From Charina bottae (lineage: Eukaryota; Chordata; Lepidosauria; Squamata; Charinaidae), in the NCBI GenBank assembly GCA_023362775.1, contig JALMGJ010000005.1:89911421-89975420 (forward strand): a stretch of DNA of 64,000 bases, read 5' to 3'. The notes under the pieces were generated by a model. That model had not been told where the DNA came from and did not search any database. It saw only the letters and a program-made list of their open reading frames with translations. A program made the position numbers and the translations under genes. Positions 20,848 to 31,164 of this stretch are shown here, piece after piece (position 1 is the stretch's first letter; each line of letters begins with the position of its first letter).

Positions 20848-21300
20848 TGTTAGAAGTAAATTTTATCTTACCAAGTTCGTTCCTGAGCCGGGAGTAAAGA
20901 AACTGACAAATTGCATGAAGCTAGGAGTTTATTCACCCAAGAGCAAAAGCAATGACAGCAAGCTGTTAGGTGGGCGGCCGCGCAGGACCCCCTTCCTACA
21001 GCACATTATATAGATTCCATTCAACTCCTCCTTTAGAAGACCACCCCTTACTCAGTTACCCATACTCCACCTTACCCTCATTCCATATTAGGAATTTCCT
21101 TCCTTCACTCCATATTAGGAACTTCCTTCCATCCTTGCTAGGGCTCCTTGACCGTTATTAAACAATATATTTCCCCTGGAGAAGCTATCCTTGGAAAGTA
21201 CACTTTATCTTTCTATGGGCACAGCTATCTATCAAGGCCTGCTAGAAAGGAGGGGTAAGAAAGTTAACAAAACTCTTCAAGGAAATACAAAATGGTTTCA
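20848..21300 (-). mobile_element. 5' LTR of the provirus
   Basis: The inner boundary is TGTTAGAAG on the + strand (ends ...ACA on the minus strand). On the minus strand a TATA-like CTATATAATG lies at about 21005-21013 and AATAAACTCC at about 20928-20933, in the order of U3-R-U5. A 30-bp direct duplication with ATATTAGGAA cores (about 21087-21125) lies upstream of the TATA box, like U3 enhancer repeats. The outer boundary is not fixed. Confidence 0.7.
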
Positions 21301-21384
21301 GAGCCATAATACAAGTGCATATGTTTCTAATATATGAATATGAAATATATTTGTATTTATATATACAGAAATGTAAGAATATGT

Positions 21385-21853
21385 TTACAATCCAACACCC
21401 ATACCACCAAGAACTTGCCACAATTTGTTATGATCCACACAGTCAAAGGCTTTAGAATAGTCAATAAAACAAAAATAGATGTTTTTCTGAAACTCCCTGG
21501 CTTTCTTCATTATCCAGCGGATATTGGCAATTTGGTCTCTAGTTCCTCTGCCTTTTCTAAACCCAGCTTGTACATCTGGCAATTCTCGCTCCATGAATTG
21601 CTGGAGTCTACCTTGCAAGATCTTGAGCATTACCTTACTGGCATGTGGAATAAGTGCCACTGTTCGATAGTTAGAACATTCTTTAGTGCTTCCCTTTTTT
21701 GGTATGGGGATATAAGTTGATTTTTTCCAATCTGATGGCCATTCTTGTGTTTTCCAAATTTGCTGGCATATGGCATGCATCACCTTGACAGCATCATCTT
21801 GCAAGATTTTAAACAGTTCAGCTGGGATACCATCGTCTCCTGCTGCCTTGTTA
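21385..21853 (-). mobile_element. BovB (RTE) LINE reverse-transcriptase fragment
   Basis: The minus strand encodes AAGDDGIPAELFKIL, WPSDWKKSTYIPIPKKGS, NYRTVALIPHASKV, DVQAGFRKGRGTRDQI and FIDYSKAFDCVDHNKLW, the palm/fingers region of a BovB reverse transcriptase. It is truncated at both ends. BovB is common in squamates. Confidence 0.92.
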
Positions 21854-21912
21854 TTATTTATTTATTTTATTTATTATTTCAATTTATTCCCCGCCCATCT
21901 CCCTAGCAATGC
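21854..21912 (-). repeat. LINE (CR1/L2-like) 3' tail fragment
   Basis: An ATTT-rich run followed by TTCCCCGCCCATCTCCCTAG, the diagnostic tail block, then abruptly ended. An (AAT)n run follows at 21918-21955. Confidence 0.6.
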
Positions 21913-21916
21913 TTCT

Positions 21917-21947
<31 letters not shown>

Positions 21948-21959
21948 ATAATTAATAAT

Positions 21960-22840
21960 AGCTAGCACTTTTTAAAAATCAAGAAAATCATACATTTTAA
22001 ACTCTATTGTTTTGTTGCATTTACTTCGAAAACTGAAAATGTTGTCTGGTGTATTACAGCAATCATTAGACAACAATGCCTTTTTTTGTTTCAAAGTTCA
22101 TTTTTAAACTCGGCTATGAATCAGATCAATGCTTGTGAAATCCTACATCCTGTAAAAACTCATTGATGTTGCAATCCTAAGCATCCTTCTCTCAGAGTTA
22201 GCACAATTAAGCATCTCAGAACTGCCTTCTAAATAAAGGTGAGTAGGGTTGGACTGTAACATACAATGGCTGTAGATAAGCTATTGTTTCAGATCCGCCT
22301 CACTCTGCGATGAATTCGCAAAATGGAGATAATACAAGATTGCAGAAGGGCACTAGGGGAAGACCTTTCATTGCTTTTAATCATTATAGCATAAACAAGG
22401 ATCTGCAACAAAATGTTTCCATGTAAAATGCTCAAAATTTATTTTCCAGTCTAGCTAGAGGATTCCCAACTCAGTCCTGGTTCTCTTCTTGGCCGAGGCA
22501 CTGTTGTCTGCTGAGAGTTAAAAACAAAACAGACAGATATATCTATAACTATATCTTTAATTTATATACAGTATATGTGTGTGTGTGTGTGTTCCCTGGA
22601 ATTTTAGGCTTCATTGTTAGCTTTTTAATAAAGATGATGTTAGCATTTTAGCATGGCATCCATGCCTTCTTTTAAAGTTCAGGAAACCATGTTTTCCTTT
22701 TAGCCAAAACCATGTCTTTCTTTTATGTGCAAAACCTAGCCTTTTCAGCAACTAAACAATAGAGAGCTATTCTGAAAGTTCTTGAATATACTTGCAAGTT
22801 TTAAGATGGATACAAACACTAACTAAAACTCTGGGAAAGA
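21960..22840. other. Intergenic, nothing assigned
   Basis: AT-rich, with a short (GT)n run at about 22575-22592. No gene recognised. Confidence 0.5.
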
Positions 22841-22845
22841 CAGTG

Positions 22846-23180
22846 ACGTAACCCATAAATTTGCCACTTGTGGAATGTTATCTGTAATCAATGTTTTCTA
22901 TTGTTCAATTCTCACATGTAATCAATGTCTTTTATTGTTTGATTACTTGCTTTCTGACGTATCACATATACGAAATGTATGTATAATTTGTTCCTGTACC
23001 CTATAAAAAGAATTGACCCATTTAATAAATGCTTTTTGCTTTGCCCAAAGCATTCGTGATTTGTGCTATTGGCAGGGGCAAAAAAGCCTCATTGCAAAGT
23101 TAGTCTCTCTCCCAAATTCAGGGACCAAGTTTTCATCAGCTCCACGCTAAACTCGGGGTGCCTGAGTTTCTACGCAACAT
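22846..23180 (+). mobile_element. LTR-like block
   Basis: Two tandem ~34-bp units starting TGTAATCAATGT (22885-22951) are followed by CTATAAAAAG (about 23001) and TTTAATAAATGC (about 23019). A T/G-rich stretch follows and the block ends near TCTACGCAACA. The order enhancer-like repeat, TATA, AATAAA and a CA end fits an LTR in + orientation. No flanking duplication was found, so it remains provisional. Confidence 0.45.
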
Positions 23181-23814
23181 GTGTATGTATTAAAAGTTTC
23201 TAGTATGGCTCTATTGAGTTTCTCTTAGCAAATCCTTCCTTTCCTGTAGAAATGTAAAAGATATGAGATGTTAAATTATATTCCTAAACTATGGAATTTA
23301 TGGCTTTATCAAGTCTGCGGCTTGGCCGAGATAATGATTTTATGTAGGGAAAGCAATTTATTCTTCTGATTCTTCTTCTGATGTTGAGATATGTATTTAA
23401 TTTTTGAAATAGCTTTATATTCTGAAAATGAGAAGGATGAAGCAATATGTTTCTGTATGGCCTAGATTTAATGAGCATAAAGATTGAATTACCTTTTTAT
23501 GGATATTATGTATATGGATCTTATTTCTTATTTTCCCCTTAAGTTTGTTTTTCTCTTCTCAGTTTTCTTTACAGTAATCACTCTAATGTATGTAGGTTTT
23601 TTACCTACATGTTGTTGTTGTTACCTACATTAAAGGGTTTTCCCCTGTATGGAACCGATGCATTATTTTTTGTTAGTTGCACTTCACTAAGATGTATCTT
23701 TTTGAAAAGGAAGTAGTTTCTTTTCCTTTGCCACTTTTCTGTTCGAAGGATAATAAAAAAAACAGCAAATTAAAAGACAAATATATTTTAATGATTTCAT
23801 TGTCATTTCTTTGC

Positions 23815-23905
23815 CTTGCTTTGCCCAGCATGGCTGCCTGGGGAATGCTGGGAGTTAAAGTCCACAGCTCTTAAAGCTGCCCAGGTTGAAAAACACGGGC
23901 TTATA
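23815..23905. mobile_element. hAT-like MITE fragment
   Basis: GGGAATGCTGGGAGTTAAAG, TCCACAGCTCTTAAAGCTGC and CCAGGTTGAAAAACACGG match the right half of the 6499-6616 element. Confidence 0.6.
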
Positions 23906-23929
23906 CCAAGACCTGATCTGGCTGTAATA

Positions 23930-24260
23930 CCGCATCAAACCACTAGGGGGCTGCAGGGCGCAACCCAGCAGCGAGCAGGGGGATTAAGTTCGCGCTCCGC
24001 CGGTTGCCATGGTTCCCCCCGGTGCCACCGAGATGATCTTCCCCCTAGCGCGGAACGAAAAGCCGCGAGGCGCGGTTTCCGGAGGGACTCGTGGAGGGGG
24101 CGGATCGGCGGACGGGCGCTTCCGGTCGGGACGCCACGCGGGGAGCGCTGAAGGGAGCTGGGCGGCCGAGCCTCCCCGGAGCGAGCCCAGGGTAAGGCTG
24201 ACCCGTGTCGAGCGCGTTGTCTGAATGCGGGTTGGGCTGGGGGATGCTTTGGCTGGCCTG
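23930..24260 (+). promoter_or_regulatory. CpG-island promoter region of BMS1
   Basis: A sharp island of CG-rich, CpG-dense DNA in AT-rich surroundings, about 1.7 kb upstream of the first coding exon of BMS1. No TATA box, as expected for a housekeeping gene. Confidence 0.75.
24100..24191 (+). other. Probable non-coding exon 1 of BMS1
   Basis: A good donor CCCAGG|GTAAGG ends at 24191 inside the CpG island. The next acceptor (25848) opens the 5' UTR of the exon that carries the ATG. The 5' end (transcription start) is not visible; 24100 is a guess. Confidence 0.5.
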
Positions 24261-24536
24261 GGAGACGGTCATGGGGAGGGGACCGCGTGTTTCACTCGTC
24301 TGGATGCAGGACTTTGACAGGGCGAGCTTCCTGCTCTGGTGGGCTGGCTTTACTTAGTCTTGGCCGTGCCAGCTTTGAGGGAGCTTTTGTAGTTCATCGG
24401 CTTCAAATGAAATGCTCGTCACACTTAAAGATATTCTCTTACCTTGATCTTGGTCCAAAATCAGCGTAGGAAACAAGAAACATTTCGGAGAAAGCAAGAT
24501 GGGCCATGCCAAAAGGGGATAACATTAACAACATGC

Positions 24537-24613
24537 ATGCATGCATGCATGCATGCATCCATTTCCTTCCTTCCTTCCTTCCTTCCTTCCTTCCTTCCTT
24601 CCTTCCTTCCTTT
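24537..24613. repeat. Microsatellites (GCAT)n and (TTCC)n
   Basis: About six GCAT units, then about twelve TTCC units, in BMS1 intron 1. Confidence 0.95.
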
Positions 24614-24703
24614 TTAACAATAACATGCTTTCATCCATTTATCATTTTATTTACAATTTTATAAAGTTTAATTCATTAATAGTTTTATATCTATGTACAT
24701 TAA

Positions 24704-24970
24704 ATGATATTAAAGGCAAAACTGAAGTACTTTGGCCACATAATGAGAAGACAGGATACCCTGGAGAAGAAGCTGATGCTAGGGAAAGTGGAAGGCAAAA
24801 GGAAGAGGGGCCGACCAAGGGCAAGATGGATGGATGATATTCTAGAGGTGACGGACTCAACCATGGGGGAGCTGGGGATGGTGACGGCCGACAGGAAGCT
24901 CTGGCGTGGGCTGGTCCATGAAGTCACGAAGAGTCGGAAGCGACTGAACGAATAAACAACAACAAAAATC
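24704..24970 (+). mobile_element. BovB LINE 3' end
   Basis: The + strand encodes LKYFGHIMRRQDTLEKKLML, GKRKRGRPRARWMDDI and HEVTKSRKRLNE before a stop and an ACAACAAC tail. These are typical of the end of the BovB ORF2 and its 3' UTR. It lies in BMS1 intron 1, in sense orientation. Confidence 0.88.
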
Positions 24971-25187
24971 TATGTACAGGGTGTACCAAAAGTCAGGCCC
25001 CATACACAATTTATTATATAAAGTGCATTAAATGTTCCAATTGGTTGCCATTTTCTTCTGAACACCACCTTACTCCTCTGACACATGACCGTTGAGCATT
25101 CCTAAGTACAGTAATATTTTTTCTGGGGAAAAAAATTACAAAATATCTTGTGCTTTGCCTATAGGGCCGTGTGTGTGTCTATGATAT

Positions 25188-25375
25188 ACAGCAGAAAAAC
25201 TTGGCCTTTTTTTTTTGGCACACCGTATGTATGTATGTATGTATGTATGTATGTATGTATGTATGTATGTATGTATGTATGTATGAATGATATACAGCAG
25301 AAAAACTTGGCCTTTTTTTTTGGCACACCATATATACTGTATACAGGTAGGTAGGTAGGTAGGTATAAAAGTAAC
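25188..25375. repeat. (TATG)n array between two copies of a ~43-bp unit
   Basis: The unit GATATACAGCAGAAAAACTT plus GGCC, T-run and GGCACACC occurs just before (25189-25224) and just after (25289-25329) a 60-bp TATG array. A third diverged copy follows (25378-25405, GATGTGCAGCCGAAAAACTC). A short (GTAG)n run is also present. Confidence 0.85.
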
Positions 25376-25848
25376 TTGATGTGCAGCCGAAAAACTCGGC
25401 CCTTTGCATGTCCTCAAGTAACTTTCCTAACCTAAGTGTGGAAATGCAGTTTCCCTCCTCTCACCCAGCATGCAGGCTGGGATTGTGGAGGATGCTGGGT
25501 TGGGAAAGGATGCTGAAAAAGGTGAAGTAAAAGCAGCATTTTTATGTGCCTCATTTCTTTCCGAGTTTGCGCAGGGGGTGTCCAAAGCTTACGCTGCTCT
25601 GGTAAAATTGCATGACTGGGGAAGTTACTTTGGAAAACATTTGCATAAAACTCTTAGCTGCTTTGATCTTTAAATTGGTGCAGGGCCATCTGTTGATTTA
25701 TAAAATTTACAGAACGAAGATCTTTTCTACAAATGCAGAAGAGATCAGGACTTCTATGAGTTGTGTCTGTTATGTATACATGACATCCCTATTGCTTACA
25801 TGATGGCATGTATCGCATATAATACTTTTTTTCTTGTCTTTATATCAG

Positions 25849-26081
25849 CACCTTGGTGAAAAGCAAGTCTTTTGCCTCGCGTGGTTGCTGGGCACTGGGG
25901 GAAAGATGGAGGAAAGCAGCAAAAAACAACATCGCAAGAAACACAGTGGGCCCAAGGCTGGCAAGAAAAAGAAGCGTCATTTGAAAGATTTAGGAATTGA
26001 AGATGAAGAGGATGCTAGGAAGAGAAACCCCAAAGCCTTTGCAGTCCAGTCCGCAGTCCGCATGGCCAGAACGTTCCACAG
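25849..26081 (+). CDS. BMS1: BMS1 exon 2 (5' UTR, start codon, residues 1-59)
   Basis: The acceptor is TTTATATCAG|CACC. The 57-base UTR part precedes ATG 25906-25908 (context AAAGATGG, a good Kozak match). Encodes the basic nucleolar-targeting N-terminus and [19 protein letters not shown]. The donor CACAG|GTCTCT is weak after the GT. Confidence 0.95.
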
Positions 26082-29000
26082 GTCTCTTTACAACTAGATT
26101 TGCTCTGCAAACAATGCTACCATTAGAGCAGAGCTTTCCAAACTTTTCATGTTGGTGACACACTTTTTAGACATGCATCATTTCGCGACACACTCTTACA
26201 GCAGGGCATTATTTCACGACACACCCTTACAGCAGGGCACAAGGCAGGCACTAGGACCTGCATGGAATCCTGGCAGGGCAGGTTTGGAGGCAGCAGCAGC
26301 AGCTTGCGACACACCCAGACACTGCAGCTGACACACTAACGTGTCCCGACACACAGTTTGGAAAGCTCTGCATTAGAGTGTCCTATGGTGGGGATGGCAA
26401 ATTGTGTTATAGCAGATTAAGGTCTGCTTAGGTATATCCACAGGATAGACCTCTTCCTCAGTCTAGGACAAAGCCTATGTTTGGCCATGTTTATAGTCTG
26501 CAATGCTTTACAGCACAATAATCCCATAAGGGAGATTAAACTGAGTAGATGAAGACCTTCTGTTAGAGCGGGATGCGCTCTGTCCAAGCTTGAGATGTGA
26601 CACACCGATCCCCATACCAGTGTGCAGGACCCCAAGGATGCATCATATAATTTTGGGGAATGTGACCAGACCCCAAACTCAATAGATGGAATGGAAGTTC
26701 TGTTCTGCTCTTTTTTCTGTAAAAAAAGGATTTTTTTACCTCCCAGATTGTAAGTCTCAGGCCTAGAGTATTATTTTTGATGCCATGTAGGCCACTCTGG
26801 GTATCTTTTGCGGTGAAAAAAGGGGCAAAAAATACTTTAAATAAAAATAAGTTGCAACTTGTAACCCTATATTTTTGACCATATGCTGCATTTCGGTCTC
26901 CCCCAAAGAAGTCCACAAATTAATGAAATCTCATGATCGGTATTAAAACGTTGTAAAATGAATCAGCCATTGTTTTCTACTTCTGACTTCCAGATTAGAC
27001 TACGTAGTATATTCTTTGCATGGAGTGGATGGGCAGGGGTTGCATGTGAAAATGTTTGGAAACTTATCTTGGTTCTACTAATGAACCAGGGCCTACCGTT
27101 ACATCTGAATGTAGCCATTATAATCATATGATTTCATTTTTAACTCAAATATATTCCTTGTTCTTAAAACAGGACCCAAGATTTGAAAACAAAAAAGCAT
27201 CATATTCCAGTGGTTGATCGCACTCCCTTGGAACCTCCCCCGGTGGTGGTGGTGGTGGTTGGCCCTCCAAAAGTTGGGAAAAGCACCTTGATAAAATGCC
27301 TCATAAAGAATTTCACACGGCAGAAATTAGTTGAAATTCGAGGCCCTGTAACCATTGTATCAGGTAAAAAAATCCATCACTGTACTTTGCATTGATAACT
27401 GCCCTCAATTTAGACATTGACAATTTCGTCGTACTCTGAAAGAACAATTAGTGCTAAATAAAGGCCTGCAGATTATTTTCGGGTTGAAATCTAACCAGAA
27501 AACATCCTACAGGTAGTCCTCCATTTACGACCACAATGGAGACTGGAATTTTTGTCATAAGTCATTGCGGTTGTAAGTCGACTCACCACGTGACCAGACC
27601 CGATTTTACGATTGTTTTTACGACGGCTGTTAAGCGAATCACCGCACTCGTTAAGCGAATCCAGCTTCCCCAATGGACATTTTTTGCCAGTTTTTGCTGG
27701 AAACCACACATTGGGACCACAGGATGCTGCAACCGGTCGTAAATGTGAGCCGGTTGCCAAGTGCCCAAACTGCAATCACGTGACCACAGGGGTGGTACAG
27801 TGGTTGGTAGTGCAAGTACAGGATGCACTTTTTCCGACGTTATCATAAATTTGAACTGTTGTTAAACGAGCGGTCATAAGTTGAGGACTACCTGTCCAAC
27901 TTCATTGGAAGGGCTCTCAAGTTAGAATAGGTGTTCCACCTTTATTGGAAGTGGGCTGACTTTGGAATAGACTATTTCCACCTGTTTCACATTTGGAAAC
28001 TTTATTCCAAATGCAGAACCCTTCTGGTGAGACTGGGATGCGAAACTTGACAGTTAGAATGCTTTGACTTCAAAACTTTTTGCGCATCTCTCGTGCTAAC
28101 CACAGTTCGGATCACTAAGTTCAGTTCAAATCACTAAGTGTTGAACTTCCAAAGATACAGTAGGTAACTAGGCTACTCTCTGCTTCATAGCTTATTCCAT
28201 TCTCTAAAGTACTTTATCAGGAGGAGGTAGAACTGTGGTTATAATTGGTTTACAATCAGAAATCAGCTTTTTCAAGTGGGGAAGGCATTTGGTGGGTCAG
28301 ATGACTTTTCGCGTAAGCCACAGCTAATATAACTGATTTGAACCAGAAACCCATTTGCCAAGGAAAGCATCGCTTGACTGGTCAAGAAGAGAGTTGTCCT
28401 GCATATTATCTGTCTGTTTAAGCTAGATTGCAACTGGAAAACATCTTCGTATTTTTAACAAAGTATTATAATTTTCCTTGTTTTGTTTCTTGCCTTTGGT
28501 GGACAGGTAAAAAACGTCGGCTAACCATAATTGAATGTGGATGTGATATTAATGTAATGATTGATCTTGCCAAAGTTGCTGATCTGGTAAGTTTTATTGG
28601 TATATAATGAGACAGAGACAGGTTTCCTCAAAATAAAAGCTAGAATTAAAAATAAAATAAAAGATTGAAGAAGCATGACATCTTTTGCATTACTATATTA
28701 ACTTTCAGTTGCCCTGGAGCTGGGCTCTAATGCAGCTATATGTGATTTTAGGCATACTTACTCTCAGGAAGGTGTAGTTTCTTTGTTGTAAAATACATTG
28801 AGTATAGCCTTTAGTTTGCATCCTAACTCTTGGCTCTATGAAGAAGACACTCTTCAATTCAATATGGTTTATTGGTCTGTAATAGCGGCATCTAAGCCCA
28901 GTTGTATGTTGGGCATTCTTCTTTTTTTTCATTCCATGTTCTTCCAGTTGGAACAATTTATTCGCCATAACCTTTCTTGGTAGCACGATTCCATTAGTAG

Positions 29001-31133
29001 TGGGATATATGTGTTGAAAGCTGGAACACAATGTTTTGTTTTGTTTTGTTCTAATAACTAGAAAAGTCGTATGGGTAAACTGTAGGGGTGACACGGAAAT
29101 ATGATGTGTATTTTCACTTATATGTATACTTATTCAAATTGTCTTTTATATTAATTTTATATAGAGTTTTATTAACATTTATTGTTTAATCTTGTATTTT
29201 GATATGGCCTAAGGGCTAATCAATAAACTTTGATTTGATTAGAAAAGTCGTATAAATTAAGGCCAGATTATTATTATTTAAGTGACTCTTCCTTTTGGGG
29301 AGATACAATGAGAACACATTTCACGCCCCACCCCCTTCTATGAACAGAACTATTATTGCTGATCCTTTTTGGTATAAGCAACGTTACACAAAGCGCAGAA
29401 AAATTGTAGCAAGCAAAAGAAATTAAAGAGAAGATAAGAAAAAAAGAAAGAAAAGGAAATCTAATTTAATTTTATACCAATGCATTCAACATATAGGCCC
29501 ATGAAAGTTGACCTTTACCATGTATCATGGCTTTGTCCAACCAAGGTCTTTATGTATGTTTTAGTAAGATAAAAACAAGTAGAGTACAGTAGTTTTTTTC
29601 AAGTTTTTTTTTTCAATTTCTCAGGCTTTGATGCTTATCGATGCCAGTTTTGGATTCGAAATGGAAACATTTGAATTCTTGAACATTTGTCAGGTACATG
29701 GTTTTCCCAAAATCATGGGTGTCCTTACACACTTGGATAGCTTCAAAAATAACAAACAGCTCAAGAAGACCAAAAAGAGATTAAAGCATCGATTCTGGAC
29801 TGAAGTGTATCAGGTATGATATTGTGGCAACTTTGCATAAATGACTGGGAAATGTATCAAAAACGAAAGAAAACAGAGGTATTGTAACTATAATTCCATT
29901 TAAAATTACAGATTAATGATGTGAATAGACATTGTTCCTGTTTTAACTAGTTTTTATTTCAGTTTGATTTAATTCCATCCTGAAATTACTTTTGTATGTA
30001 GTCTAGAGAGTTTTTTTTAGCAGATAGCCGCACCTAGCTGATCTAAATTTTTTTTAAATAGGTAGGACCTATTTAGTTTGGATGGGAGACGAACAGAAAA
30101 CCCCAGGGCTGTAGGTTATACTGGAAGTAAAATTAAATAAATCTAGGGAGTTCTCAGTGGCAAACCATTTCCATACTGTTGCCGAGAAAACAACACAAAT
30201 GTGTGACATGTACCTTATTTGTGACAACACTATTGTGTGTGTGTATATGTTTTCCAATATCAGGCAATAATAGCTCTTAACTATTAAAAGGAACAAGGAT
30301 TGGAATTCAGCACTGGATACTATTTCAACTGTTTTTGTCATCTACCTGCCATTCACTCGGTTGCATTTGGTAACGAATTTTCATGCTATGCAACCAAGCT
30401 GTAGCAGGTAGTTAAACTAATCCTGCATTCAAGGAAAAAAAAAACCATTCTTAATAGAAAAGCAGTTAACTATAGTGTATTGCTTAATTTACATTAAAAT
30501 GCATGTGCCCTATGAATATATTTAATTTTTAAATTTAGGGTGCCAAATTGTTCTATCTCTCTGGGATGGTGCATGGAGAATATCAAAAACAGGAAATCCA
30601 CAATCTGGGGCGGTTTATCTCTGTGATGAAATTCCGTCCCCTTACTTGGCAGACAACTCATCCCTATGTTTTGGTTGACAGGTAATTTCTTTTATTTCAC
30701 TCAGTCAGGGGTGTCTGCAGCGAGATGGTCAAAAAAGTCAAGATGGCAGGAACAACCCTGCGATTGAAACCCTGCCCCTGGGCATTTACACACATAACCC
30801 CCATTGGTGGAGATGGGCGGTGATAAATTTGAATTATAAATAAACAAACAAACAAATAAATAACATGTAAAAAGGAGGGTGGGGCTTTGGTCAAATGGTT
30901 GTGGCCCCCACCTTCAGTTTTTTGACTCCCTGCAGACCTCTCTGCGCTCAGTACTCCATAATGTTTGGCTTTGTTTTGACTTCTTTCTCTTTAAAAAGAT
31001 TTTGAGACAACACCATTTAATTATGTTAGCTTGGATTTCAAACGTGGATCTTGCTAACACAGTAACCAGCGTGGTTCACTGTACTTGTCACATTGGGAAG
31101 GTTTTGAAGATGTAGTAGGAGCTGTCTGTAAAA

Positions 31134-31164
<31 letters not shown>

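Larger units (their letters stand above)
15500..21300 (-). mobile_element. Decayed endogenous retrovirus (class I, gamma/epsilon-like)
   Basis: Order on the minus strand: 5' LTR (20848 to about 21300), candidate primer-binding site, untranslated leader, gag matrix, unassigned gag remnant, inserted LINE, protease, RNase H, integrase. The reverse-transcriptase segment between protease and RNase H is absent, no env is recognisable, and no second copy of this LTR was found at the low-coordinate end. The copy is broken by stops and frameshifts and cannot be replication-competent. Residue patterns in RNase H and integrase are closest to gamma/epsilon-type retroviruses. Confidence 0.85.

Noticed and set aside
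8102..24000. A second homeobox exon (to make a double-homeobox DUX)
   Set aside because: No other WF.N motif with homeodomain context was seen on either strand downstream of the gene.
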